This document shows, piece by piece, positions 15,118-24,688 of a stretch of DNA of 32,502 nt; position 1 is the stretch's first letter, and each line of letters opens with the position of its first letter. The notes beneath the pieces were generated by a model, which was given only the letters and a program-made list of their open reading frames with translations, was not told where the DNA came from and did no database searches. The translations under genes were made by a program, and so were the position numbers. Source of the stretch: Mesorhizobium sp. M7A.F.Ca.US.006.01.1.1. GTDB taxonomy: Bacteria > Pseudomonadota > Alphaproteobacteria > Rhizobiales > Rhizobiaceae. The stretch is from positions 1 to 32,502 of the forward strand of contig NZ_RZQL01000047.1 of assembly GCF_003997935.1 (NCBI RefSeq), read 5' to 3'.

Positions 15118-15138
15118 GCCAATTGCCCTAGGAGTCGC

Positions 15139-15756
15139 ATGAAACCGCTGCCTGAAACCGTGCCGTTTTTCAGCCAGTGGGAAACGCCAGACATGACGCT
15201 GGACGTGCTTGCCGACGGCGCGGATGTCGCGCTGCGGCGCGATCCGCTGTGGCGGGGGTCGGGCGCGGAAACCCTCGATGAGTATGCACTCTGGGCCGCC
15301 AACATCTGCGGCATGGCGTGCCTGAAGATGATCCTGGCCAGCCGCGGCGAGATCGTGCCGACGATCGAGCTTGCCAGGCGCTGCACCTTATATGGCGGCT
15401 ATGTCGTCAACGAAGGATCGATCAAGGGGCTGATCTACGCGCCCTTCGTCAGCTTCGTGAAGGAGGTTTTTGGACTCCGGGCCGAGGTGGTGACCAATGT
15501 GGCGACGGGGGACATCCCGGCCATCCTGGAGCGCTCGCGCTTCTTCATCGCTTCGGTCAGCAGCTCTATCCGCTGGCCCGAGCGCGAGCCGCCCTCGAAG
15601 GGCGGTCATCTGGTGCTGGTCACCGCGGCGTCCGACGAGGGTTTCCGCTTCCACAACCCGTCCGGCCATGACCCCGCCACACAGGCAGACGCAGTGTTGT
15701 CGCCGGCCGATTTCGACCGCTTCTTCGCCAATCGCGGCATTGCCGTCGCCATTTGA
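15139..15756 (+). CDS. C39-like cysteine peptidase family protein
   Basis: A 205-residue protein. NICGMACLKMIL at 56-67 resembles the papain-like C39 motif with the catalytic Cys at 57. KGGHLVLVTA places the catalytic His at 157 and FHNPSG the Asn at 173, so a full Cys-His-Asn triad is visible. No signal peptide or export domain is present, so it is a free cytoplasmic peptidase-like protein rather than a bacteriocin exporter. GGAG lies 5 nt before the ATG at 15139. The D-alanine ligase starts 25 bp after its stop and the two probably form an operon; a role on peptidoglycan peptides or a dipeptide product would fit. Confidence 0.8.
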   Translation: MKPLPETVPFFSQWETPDMTLDVLADGADVALRRDPLWRGSGAETLDEYALWAANICGMACLKMILASRGEIVPTIELARRCTLYGGYVVNEGSIKGLIYAPFVSFVKEVFGLRAEVVTNVATGDIPAILERSRFFIASVSSSIRWPEREPPSKGGHLVLVTAASDEGFRFHNPSGHDPATQADAVLSPADFDRFFANRGIAVAI

Positions 15757-15781
15757 CCTTTTTGACAATCGAGGGATTTCG

Positions 15782-16855
15782 ATGACGGACAAGACAAGAG
15801 TGGCCATCCTTTACGGCGGGCGTTCGGCCGAGCATGACGTGTCGCGCCTTTCGGCCGCCAATGTGCTGAAGGCGATCGACCGGACACGCTACGACATCGT
15901 GCCGATCGTCATTTCGCGAGATGGCAGGTGGCTGCTGCAACAATCCTCCGTGGTCGACGGGGCAGGGGCGCCGGTATCCGAGGATGGTGCAGAGGTCGCG
16001 CTGCTGCCCGGCGGCAAGGGCCGGCTGGTCGCTGTGTCTCGGGATGGTACGCAGCCTGACCTGCCCCCCATCGACGTCGTGTTTCCGGTGCTGCACGGGC
16101 CGTTCGGCGAGGACGGCTCGGTGCAGGGCTATGCCGAGGTCGCCGATGTCGCCTATGTCGGCTGCGGCATCCTCGCCTCGGCCGCCGCCATGGACAAGGA
16201 TGTCGCCAAGCGGCTGATGCGCGAGGCGGGGCTTGCGGTTGCCCGCTCCGTCACCGTGCATCGAAACGGCAAGCATTCCTTCCAGGAGATTGCCGGGGCG
16301 CTCGGCCTGCCGTTCTTCGCCAAGCCGGCGCGCCAGGGCTCGTCCTTCGGGGTCAGCAAGGTGAATGACAGGGACGGCTTCGAGCAGGCCATCGACACGG
16401 CTTTCCGCTACGACGGCAAAGTGTTGATCGAGGAATTCGTCGAGGGCCGCGAGATCGAGTTCTCGGTGCTGGAGCGCGCCGACGGGTCGCTGACGGTGTC
16501 GCTGCCCGGCGAGATCATTCCGGCCGGCAAGCACGGCTTCTACACCTATGAAGCCAAATATCTCGATGCCGACGGCGCGCTGGTCAAGGTGCCCGCCGAT
16601 GTCCCGGCCGATGTGGCCGAGAAGGCCAGGGATATGGCGCGGCGGGCATTCCAGGCGCTTGGCTGCGAAGCCATGGCGCGCGTCGACTTCTTCCTGCGCG
16701 CCGATGGCAGCCTGCTCGTCAACGAGGTCAACACCATTCCCGGTTTCACCGACATCTCGATGTACGCCAAGGCGCTGGCCGCCTCAGGCATCGGCTACAG
16801 CCAGACCATCGACGTACTGATCGAGCACGCGCTGGCCAGGCATGCGGCGCGCTGA
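15782..16855 (+). CDS. ddl: D-alanine--D-alanine ligase family protein
   Basis: A 357-residue ATP-grasp ligase. Motifs in order are YGGRSAEHDVS (residues 11-21), FPVLHGPFGEDGSVQG, KPARQGSSFGVSKV, LIEEFVEGREIE, the omega-loop region FYTYEAKYLD, and LLVNEVNTIPGFTDISMY near the C-terminus. These are the expected ATP, magnesium and D-Ala contacts. It makes D-Ala-D-Ala for peptidoglycan, or a variant depsipeptide; the FYTYEAKY sequence carries the Tyr typical of D-Ala-D-Ala rather than D-lactate ligases. The start at 15782 has GAGGG upstream. It is outside a murein gene cluster, so it may be an accessory copy coupled to the peptidase. Confidence 0.93.
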   Translation: MTDKTRVAILYGGRSAEHDVSRLSAANVLKAIDRTRYDIVPIVISRDGRWLLQQSSVVDGAGAPVSEDGAEVALLPGGKGRLVAVSRDGTQPDLPPIDVVFPVLHGPFGEDGSVQGYAEVADVAYVGCGILASAAAMDKDVAKRLMREAGLAVARSVTVHRNGKHSFQEIAGALGLPFFAKPARQGSSFGVSKVNDRDGFEQAIDTAFRYDGKVLIEEFVEGREIEFSVLERADGSLTVSLPGEIIPAGKHGFYTYEAKYLDADGALVKVPADVPADVAEKARDMARRAFQALGCEAMARVDFFLRADGSLLVNEVNTIPGFTDISMYAKALAASGIGYSQTIDVLIEHALARHAAR

Positions 16856-17004
16856 TCCGATCGGGCGAGCCTGACTTCCACCCTTCGAGAGCGGCAGGTG
16901 CGGGCAGGATCATTGCCTGTCGAGCGAGGCGTATTTCATCGTTGGCTAAAGTTGCATGTCCGCTCTATATGCCCGATCATGGCATTTGGCAGGGGAGGCA
17001 TCAC

Positions 17005-18987
17005 GTGGCCAATCGTCGAAACGGCACGGCGTCTCAGGCTGACGGGCTGGGGGACACCCTTTCAGTGGCCGCGCCCCATCCGCGAACCGCTTTGCCCAAT
17101 GTGGCGGCCATCGTCACGACGGTGGCGGCGCTGTATTTCGGGCGCGAGGTTTTCCTGCCGATCGCCATCGCGCTGCTGCTGACCTTCGCACTGGCGCCGC
17201 TTGTCTCGGCTCTTAAAAAGGTCGGCATCCCCCGGATTGCCGCCGTCATCGCCAGCGTGCTCGGCGCTTTCGCGGCGCTTGGCCTGTTCTCCTTCATCGT
17301 CGCTACGCAGGTCAGCGAACTGGCGCAGAACATCCCGGTCTACCAGACCAACATCTTGACCAAGATCCGCTCGCTCAAGGAAACCGGGGTCGGAGGCGGG
17401 ATCCTTGCCAGATTGAGCAAGGTGGTCGAGCGTGTCGGCCAGGAGATCGACAGGCAGGACGCCACGCTGCCGGCCACCACCCCGGAAAAGCCGCCGCGCG
17501 AGCCGGTGCCCGTCGAGATCGTCGCGCGGGAAAGGCCGCTCCAGGTCCTGCAGAATATCGTCGGGCCGCTGATCAGCCCGCTCGGGTCGGCCGGGCTGAT
17601 CATCGTCGTCGTCATCTTCATGCTGCTCGAGCGGGAGGATCTGCGCGACCGCTTCATCCGGCTTGTCGGCTACGGCGACCTCCACCGCACCACTGAAGCG
17701 CTCCAGGACGCCGCCAAACGGGTGGGCCGCTACCTCTTGATGCAACTGGTCGTCAACATCGTCTACGCCATACCGATCGCGATCGGGCTCTGGGCCCTCG
17801 GTATTCCCAATGCGCTGCTGTGGGGGCTGCTGGCACTGGCGCTGCGTTTCGTTCCTTATATCGGCCCGATCATCGGCATGCTTTTGCCGCTGTTCCTGGC
17901 GCTGGCCGTTGCGCCGGGCTGGTCGCTCGTGCTGTGGACAGCCGCCCTGTTCGTGGTGATGGAGCTGATCACCGGCAATGTCATCGAACCCTGGCTCTAC
18001 GGTTCGCGAACGGGACTGTCGCCGCTGGCGATCATCGTCGCGGCGATTTTCTGGACGTGGCTCTGGGGGCCGCTCGGGCTGATCCTGTCGACGCCGCTCA
18101 CCGTCTGCCTGGTGGTGCTGGGCAGGCACGTGCCGCAGTTTGAATTCCTCGACGTGCTGTTCGGCAACGAGCCCGTGCTCGAACCCCATGCGCGTCTGTA
18201 CCAGCGGCTGCTGGCCGGCGATCCGGAAGAAGCCACCGACCATGCCGAGGAGATGCTGGAGGAGAAATATCTGGTCGAATTCTACGACAAGGTTGCCATT
18301 CCGGCGCTTCTGCTGGGCGAACACGACCGTATGCGCGGCGTCATGGGTGATTTGCAAAGGCGGCAGGTGGCGGCGAGTGCCCTGATGCTGGTCGCCAATC
18401 TCGACGACAGCGCGCAGGAGGAGGCAGGCGAGGAGGAGTCCCCCGTGGCCGCGGAGGCGAGCGACGATGGCGATCCCGGCGGGGAGGACGAGACCGAACT
18501 GCCCGATGGCACGGATATGTCCGTGCTTTGCGCCGGCGGGCGTGGCGAGCTCGACGACGCCGCCGCCGCGATGCTGGCGCAGGTGCTGGAGGTCCAGGGC
18601 GCGACCGTATCGAAAGCCGGCTTTGCCGATATGGAGCCCGCCAGCATTCGCCGCCTTGAGCTCGAAACCGTCGACACCGTCGTGGTCGGCTTCCTGAACC
18701 GGGATTCCGTCAAGCACGCCCGCTTTCTGGTTCGCCGGCTGAAGCGTGCCAAGGCAGCACTTCGGGTGGGAATCGTGTTCTGGTCGGAGGCCGCTGCTGA
18801 GGACAAGGAGACGGCCGGCAAACTGGCCCGCGACATGAACGCGGATTTCGTGGCGTATGGCATGGTCGACGCCGTGCTGGGCGCGCTGTCAAACGAGCCG
18901 CCGGTCGCGCTCAAGCTTGTCGCCAAACGGCGCATGCGGCGACAGCGGGCCGCGTCCAAGAAGGTCACGACGGCAGCGGCGGGTTAG
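17005..18987 (+). CDS. AI-2E/PerM-family membrane protein with long C-terminal cytoplasmic domain
   Basis: A 660-residue protein from a GTG at 17005, chosen for the GGGGAGG 6 nt upstream. Residues about 30-400 have the AI-2E family pattern of about eight membrane segments: VAALYFGREVFLPIAIALLL, a soluble insert at about 130-180, IIVVVIFMLLEREDLRDRF, LRFVPYIGPIIGMLLPLFLA and WLWGPLGLILSTPLTVCLVV. Family members are called AI-2 or ion exporters, with few firm substrates. The extra 260 residues contain an acidic linker (EEAGEEESPVAAEASDDGD) and a Rossmann-like domain resembling a B12-binding or receiver fold. It is monocistronic by layout, with a hairpin after the stop. Confidence 0.88.
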   Translation: MANRRNGTASQADGLGDTLSVAAPHPRTALPNVAAIVTTVAALYFGREVFLPIAIALLLTFALAPLVSALKKVGIPRIAAVIASVLGAFAALGLFSFIVATQVSELAQNIPVYQTNILTKIRSLKETGVGGGILARLSKVVERVGQEIDRQDATLPATTPEKPPREPVPVEIVARERPLQVLQNIVGPLISPLGSAGLIIVVVIFMLLEREDLRDRFIRLVGYGDLHRTTEALQDAAKRVGRYLLMQLVVNIVYAIPIAIGLWALGIPNALLWGLLALALRFVPYIGPIIGMLLPLFLALAVAPGWSLVLWTAALFVVMELITGNVIEPWLYGSRTGLSPLAIIVAAIFWTWLWGPLGLILSTPLTVCLVVLGRHVPQFEFLDVLFGNEPVLEPHARLYQRLLAGDPEEATDHAEEMLEEKYLVEFYDKVAIPALLLGEHDRMRGVMGDLQRRQVAASALMLVANLDDSAQEEAGEEESPVAAEASDDGDPGGEDETELPDGTDMSVLCAGGRGELDDAAAAMLAQVLEVQGATVSKAGFADMEPASIRRLELETVDTVVVGFLNRDSVKHARFLVRRLKRAKAALRVGIVFWSEAAAEDKETAGKLARDMNADFVAYGMVDAVLGALSNEPPVALKLVAKRRMRRQRAASKKVTTAAAG

Positions 18988-18998
18988 GCCCTGCCTTC

Positions 18999-19019
18999 GC
19001 CCCCGGCGCCCTCGGGGGC
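18999..19019 (+). terminator. GC hairpin after the AI-2E family gene
   Basis: GCCCCCG (18999-19005) pairs with CGGGGGC (19013-19019) around a 7-nt loop, 11 nt after the stop codon. There is no T-run, so termination efficiency is uncertain. Confidence 0.5.
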
Positions 19020-19153
19020 TGTGGTCGGAGGCGGGCATCCGCGATCTGTGCCAGTGATGAAAATGGTTCAGACCGATGTCGATTTCCGGGAGGCCCATTC
19101 GTCTTCACGATATAGGAAGCCGAAGAATTAGCCCAAGCAAGGGAACGGATGCG

Positions 19154-19825
19154 ATGACAATCACCATCACGGCATTTGAACGATCGCCCGATCGCGGCAA
19201 GGGACTGGCGCGCGACACGCGCGTTCGCTGGGCGCTCGAAGAAGCAGGGCAGCCTTATGAGGTTCGGTTTGTTTCCTTCGCGGAGATGAAGGCGCCTGGC
19301 CATCTGGCCATCCATCCCTTCGGCCAGATCCCCACCTACGAGGAGGATTCTCTCTCACTGTTCGAGACCGGCTCGATCATCCTTCATCTTGCCGAGCAGC
19401 ATGCGGGCCTGCTGCCCGGCGATCGCGATGCGCGCGCGCGTGCGATCACCTGGATGTTTGCCGCACTTAACACCGTCGAGCCGCCGATCCTCGAACTAAC
19501 GACGGCAAGGATATTCGAAGCTGACAAGCCCTGGAGCGAGGAGCGTTTGCCATTGGTGAAGGATCGTGTTCGCGCCTGTCTCGACAGGCTCTCGGCCCGC
19601 CTGGGCGCCGCCGAGTGGCTCGACGATGCATTCAGCGCGGGCGATCTGTTGATGGTCTCGGTGCTGCTGCGACTAAGAATGTCGGGTATTTTGGACGAGT
19701 ATGAAAACCTTGCTGCCTATGTAGCGCGGGGTGAAGCTCGGCCCGCTTACATCAGGGCTTTCGCCGCGCAATTTGCGGTCAACGCCCCGGGCACGCTGGA
19801 CAGGCATGGGGTGCGAACGGTCTGA
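19154..19825 (+). CDS. Glutathione S-transferase family protein
   Basis: A 223-residue protein. The N-terminal thioredoxin-like domain covers residues 1-80 with HPFGQIPTYEEDSLSLFETG, which contains the cis-Pro and the glutathione-binding Glu/Ser pair (FETGS). The helical C-terminal domain has LTTARIFEADKPW and the N-capping-like SAGDLLMVSVLLRL. It probably conjugates or reduces electrophiles with glutathione in the cytoplasm. The start at 19154 has GGGAACGGA upstream; a longer frame from 19076 lacks a ribosome site. A P-loop kinase gene follows in the same direction. Confidence 0.9.
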   Translation: MTITITAFERSPDRGKGLARDTRVRWALEEAGQPYEVRFVSFAEMKAPGHLAIHPFGQIPTYEEDSLSLFETGSIILHLAEQHAGLLPGDRDARARAITWMFAALNTVEPPILELTTARIFEADKPWSEERLPLVKDRVRACLDRLSARLGAAEWLDDAFSAGDLLMVSVLLRLRMSGILDEYENLAAYVARGEARPAYIRAFAAQFAVNAPGTLDRHGVRTV

Positions 19826-19889
19826 GTCTGGCCGATCGAAATTCAGTCGTTAAGATGGTCCCGATGTCTGGAAGTTCGCAAAGCCAGGG

Positions 19890-20414
19890 ATGATGCAGCG
19901 GATCGTGATCCTTGGAAATGCCGGAAGCGGCAAGTCGACCCTGGCGCGGCAGATCGGCGAACGGCTGCATCTGCCAGTCGTACATCTGGACAAGCTGTTC
20001 TGGGGACCAGGCTGGAGCAAACCTGAAACCGAAATTTTCCGCGCCCGCGTCGGCACGGCAATTGCGGGCGCCGGCTGGGTGTCTGAAGGCAATTATTATC
20101 GGCAGACCTTCGATTTGAGGCTTCCCAAGGCGGATCTTGTCGTCTGGCTGAACACGCCTCGCATCACCTGCCTGAAGCGTGTTGTCCTGCGCAGCGCACT
20201 GAACCGCCACCGGCCTGACCTGCCGGCCGGGTGTAGCGAGCGGCTGGACGCGGATTTCCTGTCCTTTCTGCGCGACATCTGGACTTTCGATCGGGATATC
20301 AGACCTGCTATCGAGGCGGAGCGGCTCATCTGGGGACCGCTGGTGCCGGTGGCAAATTTGAGCGGCGCCCGCCAAATCCCGGAATTCGTCGCTTCGCTTG
20401 CTCGCCACCAATAA
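19890..20414 (+). CDS. P-loop adenylate kinase-like ATPase
   Basis: A 174-residue protein. The Walker A motif GNAGSGKST is at about residues 9-17, and VVHLDKLFWGPGW follows at about 34-46. That motif, together with ADLVVWLNTPRITCLKRVVLR, is typical of the FlaR/topology-modulation-protein group of small kinases. The substrate is unknown. ATGs at 19890 and 19893 are both possible, with AGGG just upstream. It lies 64 bp after the GST gene and 31 bp before an acetyltransferase gene, so an operon is possible. Confidence 0.88.
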   Translation: MMQRIVILGNAGSGKSTLARQIGERLHLPVVHLDKLFWGPGWSKPETEIFRARVGTAIAGAGWVSEGNYYRQTFDLRLPKADLVVWLNTPRITCLKRVVLRSALNRHRPDLPAGCSERLDADFLSFLRDIWTFDRDIRPAIEAERLIWGPLVPVANLSGARQIPEFVASLARHQ

Positions 20415-20445
20415 CATGATCCCTGACCTTTGCGGGCGGTGAGGA

Positions 20446-20934
20446 ATGCTTGAAATTCGCCCAGCCCAGGAAGCCGACCGGTCGGCGATCGTGCAACTGT
20501 GGCATCAGGGCTGGCATGATGCCCACGCGCATCTCGTTCCAGCCGAAATCCTGGCGTACCGAACGCCGGCGCATTTTTCGCTGTGGCTGGAGCAATCCAC
20601 CGATGCCTTCCATGTGGCGGTGGGCGATGGACTGCTTGGCTTCGTCTCTATCAACGGAGTGGAACTGGTCAAACTCTATGTAAGCCCGCAAGCACGGGGA
20701 AGCGGAACCGCCCGCGATCTGCTGTCACATGCCGAGCATCTCTTGTCCGAGCAAGGCGTGGCGGAGGCCGAGCTCTTCTGCACGGCGGGAAATGTCCGCG
20801 CGCAGAGATTTTATGCCCGCGAGGGATGGCGCTTGAGCCGCAGCTTCGAAGACGCACTTTGGCTGCCGGACAATGTCGCCGGCAGGTTCACCGTGGAAAC
20901 CCACTGCTATCGGAAGCATCTGGGCTTTCGGTAG
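20446..20934 (+). CDS. GNAT-family N-acetyltransferase
   Basis: A 162-residue acetyltransferase. It begins LEIRPAQEADRSAIVQLWHQGWHDAH, whose tail resembles the amino-acid acetyltransferase group. The acetyl-CoA motif is VSPQARGSGTARDLLSHAE (QARGSG), and NVRAQRFYAREGW is the usual C-terminal strand-helix. The substrate cannot be read. A GTGAGGA ribosome site is close to the ATG at 20446. It is convergent with the aldo/keto reductase gene. Confidence 0.88.
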   Translation: MLEIRPAQEADRSAIVQLWHQGWHDAHAHLVPAEILAYRTPAHFSLWLEQSTDAFHVAVGDGLLGFVSINGVELVKLYVSPQARGSGTARDLLSHAEHLLSEQGVAEAELFCTAGNVRAQRFYAREGWRLSRSFEDALWLPDNVAGRFTVETHCYRKHLGFR

Positions 20935-20991
20935 CTGGTCTATTCGAAACGACCTTGGCGAGACTGTCGCGGACGCTGGAGCAGGCGCCCC

Positions 20992-22029
<1,038 letters not shown>

Positions 22030-22071
22030 TCAGCAGATTCAATCGACACGCCCTATTCGATCACGATGTTG

Positions 22072-22317
22072 CTATTCGATCAGGATGTGGGCTTCGCGCG
22101 CCGCTTCGACGAGCGCCGCCCTGGCGACGTCGGGGGCGACATCGCCGCTCGTCGCCCGCCGGCAGGCGCGTAGCGCGGACTGGTGCTTTGGGCTGCCTGC
22201 GTCACGCCAATGTGTGGTGAGCAAATCAATGGCCTGCTGTGTGTTGGACAGATGGTGGATGGAACCGGTGACGCCGACCGAAACCGCCACAGGCTTGGAG
22301 AACCATGCCGTTTGCAT
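22072..22317 (-). CDS. DUF982 domain protein
   Basis: An 81-residue protein. The family pattern is clear: WFSKPVAVSVG at the N-terminus, IHHLSNTQQAIDLLTTHWRD in the middle, the conserved HQSALRACRRA region and AALVEAAREAHILI at the end. DUF982 proteins are small, abundant in Rhizobiales and of unknown function. The ATG at 22317 has GAGG 8 nt upstream. It lies between a LysR-linked small gene and the aldo/keto reductase gene. No stress-type promoter was found here, unlike the tandem DUF982 pair at 31.2 kb. Confidence 0.88.
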   Translation of the reverse strand: MQTAWFSKPVAVSVGVTGSIHHLSNTQQAIDLLTTHWRDAGSPKHQSALRACRRATSGDVAPDVARAALVEAAREAHILIE

Positions 22318-22436
22318 TGGAACTACCTCGATTGGGCTGAAGCGATAAACGCTTATGGCCGCTCAAGGTTTCGTCGATGCCAATCAATCCGGCGTGATAC
22401 CCTCAGCGGCATTGGGCGGCCCACATTGTCCGCGCG

Positions 22437-22727
22437 TCACATGTTCGAGGCGATGTCGCGGGTGGGCGGTGTTTTGGGTTTGTGGGCGGCACGTTGCCGC
22501 GTCGCCTGGTGGGCTGGGCGGGTTTTGACATTGTTCACGGTGGTGGGCGCCTGTGCCTTGCGGCGCTTGAGCCAGTTCGCTGACAGTTCGGCAAGGAGAC
22601 TGCGCAAGTCTTTCACGACGTCCTCCTCTTGTAAGGGCGACAAGGTAATTTCCGTCGCCCCAACTTGTTCCACCGGAAAATCGTTCCGCCAAGAATAAAG
22701 GTCCCTGCCGGCGAAAGCGTTGGGCAT
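22437..22727 (-). CDS. Small hypothetical protein coupled to the LysR gene
   Basis: A 96-residue protein that I do not recognise. Its ATG at 22727 shares a base with the TGA of the LysR gene (TGATG), which points to translational coupling. The N-terminal half contains DLYSWRNDFPVEQVGATEIT and a short helix EEDVVKDLRSLLAELSANWL. The C-terminal third is basic and proline-rich (KTRPAHQATRQRAAHKPKTP), like a disordered tail. No membrane or catalytic signature is present. The overlap and family-like acidic helix support a real gene; function is open. Confidence 0.55.
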   Translation of the reverse strand: MPNAFAGRDLYSWRNDFPVEQVGATEITLSPLQEEDVVKDLRSLLAELSANWLKRRKAQAPTTVNNVKTRPAHQATRQRAAHKPKTPPTRDIASNM

Positions 22728-23611
22728 CACCTGCCGATATAGGCGGCCAGTTCGTCCGGCGTCCCATTCGGGAAGGCCAGCTTCAGAAAATCCAGGAAAG
22801 CCGACACGCGCGGGCTGAGCAGCCGCCGGGAGGGGTAGAGCGCCCACAGAGCGATCTCTGGGGCGTCGATATCCCCCCAATTTACCAGCGTGCCGTCAGC
22901 CAAATCGTGGGCCACCAACGAAATGGGAAGACGTGCTGCCCCGACCCCCGCTCGCACCGCATCGCGCACCATAATGAGCGTTCCCAAAGCGAGGACCGGC
23001 TCGATTTTGATCGTCGATCGGCCACCCTCTGTCTTCACGTTCCATATTTGCCGTTCGCCTGTCCCGCGCGCAACGCCGGGGGCCGGACCACCGGTGCGAG
23101 GAAGGTGAGGGCTCGCCACGACGACCAGCCGGTCGCGGAGAAACGCCCGTCCGACCAGGCTTTCGTCGGGATCCGGGTTGACCCGGATCACCAGGTCGTA
23201 GCCTTCCTCGATCATGTCCACAGCCCGGTCCTCCGTCGTGACCTCCAGCCTCACCTCCGGAAATTTGAGGGCAAATCCCGCGGCGATCCTCCCCATCGCG
23301 GTCTGAGAAAAAAGCAGGGGCGCGCTGATACGCAATCTGCCCTTGGGTCTTTGACCGCCCGAGGCGATCGCCGCGGCCGTCTCGTCCAGTTCGGCAAGCA
23401 ACGCCCCCGTCCGCTCGAAAAGCGCCCGCCCTTCCTCGGTGAGCTTCAGGTTGCGCGCGCCCCGCTCAAACAGGCGCAGGTCAAGGCTGCTCTCCAGGTC
23501 TCCAACTCGCCGGGACAGCGTTGCCTTGGGCCGGCCGGTCGCCCTTGCCGCTTTGCCGAAACCGCCATGGCGGGCAACGAGGTTGAAATCGGTGAGGGCC
23601 AGAAGATCCAT
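22727..23611 (-). CDS. LysR-family regulator
   Basis: A 294-residue protein. The N-terminal helix-turn-helix is at 1-60 (ARHGGFGKAARATGRPKATL, then SRRVGDLESSLDLRLFERGA), and the substrate-binding domain follows with RISAPLLFSQTAMGRIAAGF. It belongs to the CrgA/DsdC-like group that often controls an adjacent divergent oxidoreductase. The divergent neighbour is an NmrA-like NAD(P)-binding protein 103 bp away, the usual arrangement. Its stop codon overlaps the start of a small downstream gene. Confidence 0.93.
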   Translation of the reverse strand: MDLLALTDFNLVARHGGFGKAARATGRPKATLSRRVGDLESSLDLRLFERGARNLKLTEEGRALFERTGALLAELDETAAAIASGGQRPKGRLRISAPLLFSQTAMGRIAAGFALKFPEVRLEVTTEDRAVDMIEEGYDLVIRVNPDPDESLVGRAFLRDRLVVVASPHLPRTGGPAPGVARGTGERQIWNVKTEGGRSTIKIEPVLALGTLIMVRDAVRAGVGAARLPISLVAHDLADGTLVNWGDIDAPEIALWALYPSRRLLSPRVSAFLDFLKLAFPNGTPDELAAYIGR

Positions 23612-23664
23612 GAGTGTTCCACCAGTGAGACGGTACGTCTAAAATTTCCGCCTGTTTGAATGTT

Positions 23665-23675
23665 TGTGGGCCACA
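23665..23675. promoter_or_regulatory. Palindrome in the LysR-NmrA divergent gap
   Basis: TGTGGGCCACA is a perfect 11-bp palindrome around a central G, midway between the two start codons. A second near-palindrome, GACGGTACGTC, lies at about 23629-23639. Either may be the LysR binding site; assignment is by position only. Confidence 0.4.
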
Positions 23676-23714
23676 CATATTGGGCCTGTCAAGCAACCCA
23701 ACAGGAGAAATTCC

Positions 23715-24584
23715 ATGACCATCCTCGTTACCGGCGCCACAGGCAATGTTGGCCGCCAGGTCGTAGAGCACCTCGTCAAGCGCGGCGCCGATGTCCGTGC
23801 TCTCGTCCGCGACCCGTCGAAAGCCAGCTTCCCGGCGGGCGTATCGGTCGCGCAAGGCGACTTCCTCGATGTCGATTCACTGCGCAAAGCCATGTCCGGT
23901 GTTTCCACCCTGTTCCTCTTGAACGCAGTGGTGCCGGACGAATTCACCCAGGCTTTGGTTGCGCTCAACGTCGCCCGGTCGGCGGGTATCGAGCGGATCG
24001 TCTATCTCTCGGTGATCCATGCCGACGTCTATGTGAACGTGCCGCATTTCGCCGGCAAGTTCGGCGTCGAGCGAATGATCGAGCAGATGGGCTTCCAGGC
24101 TACGATCCTGCGCCCGGCCTATTTCATCCAGAACGACCTGATGATCGAAGACGTGATCACCGGCTATGGCACCTACACGATGCCGATCGGCGCCAAGGGT
24201 CTCGCCATGATCGACGTGCGTGACATCGCCGAGATCGCTGCCCTTGAGCTGTTGCGCCGGGAACGGTCCGTGGATCCGCTTGCACTGGAGCGGATCAATC
24301 TCGTCGGTCCGCAGACACTGACGGGAACGGATATCGCGGCCATCTGGTCCGACGTGCTCGCCCGCCCGATCAGCTACGGCGGCGACGACACCGAAGGTTT
24401 CGAGCGGAATCTCAAGCAGTTCCTGCCTGCCTGGATGGCGTACGACATGCGCTTGATGGGCGAACGGTTCCTGACCGACGGCATGCTGCCCGAGGCCGGC
24501 GACGTCGAGCGGCTGACCGCGCTTCTGGGCCGCCCGCTGCGTCGCTATCGCGACTTCGCCTCACAAATCGCCGGCTCCGCCTGA
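23715..24584 (+). CDS. NmrA-like NAD(P)-binding protein
   Basis: A 289-residue atypical SDR. The N-terminal cofactor motif is GATGNVGRQV (residues 7-16), followed by VRALVRDPSKASFPAG, the NADP-preferring Arg-containing turn. The middle has VYLSVIHADV, and the active-site Tyr-x3-Lys of classical SDRs is not evident, as in NmrA/HSCARG-like redox sensors and NAD(P)H:quinone reductases. CAGGAG lies 8 nt before the ATG at 23715. With the LysR regulator it may form a quinone or redox-response pair. Confidence 0.92.
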   Translation: MTILVTGATGNVGRQVVEHLVKRGADVRALVRDPSKASFPAGVSVAQGDFLDVDSLRKAMSGVSTLFLLNAVVPDEFTQALVALNVARSAGIERIVYLSVIHADVYVNVPHFAGKFGVERMIEQMGFQATILRPAYFIQNDLMIEDVITGYGTYTMPIGAKGLAMIDVRDIAEIAALELLRRERSVDPLALERINLVGPQTLTGTDIAAIWSDVLARPISYGGDDTEGFERNLKQFLPAWMAYDMRLMGERFLTDGMLPEAGDVERLTALLGRPLRRYRDFASQIAGSA

Positions 24585-24688
24585 CGGGACAGCTCTGGTC
24601 ATCACCAGGGGTACAGAAACAGCAGGGCGGCCTTTTGAGGAGGCTCCCTGACCGGCGCGAAACAAATGCGCGTTCGGCCGGAACCGCC

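Noticed and set aside
17062..18717. 551-residue minus-strand frame
   Set aside because: Antisense of the AI-2E family gene, rich in Arg, Gln and Asp as expected for a shadow frame.
22647..22671. GGAAC-N16-AATT on the minus strand
   Set aside because: The -10 lacks the G of GTT and the site lies inside the small gene coupled to LysR.
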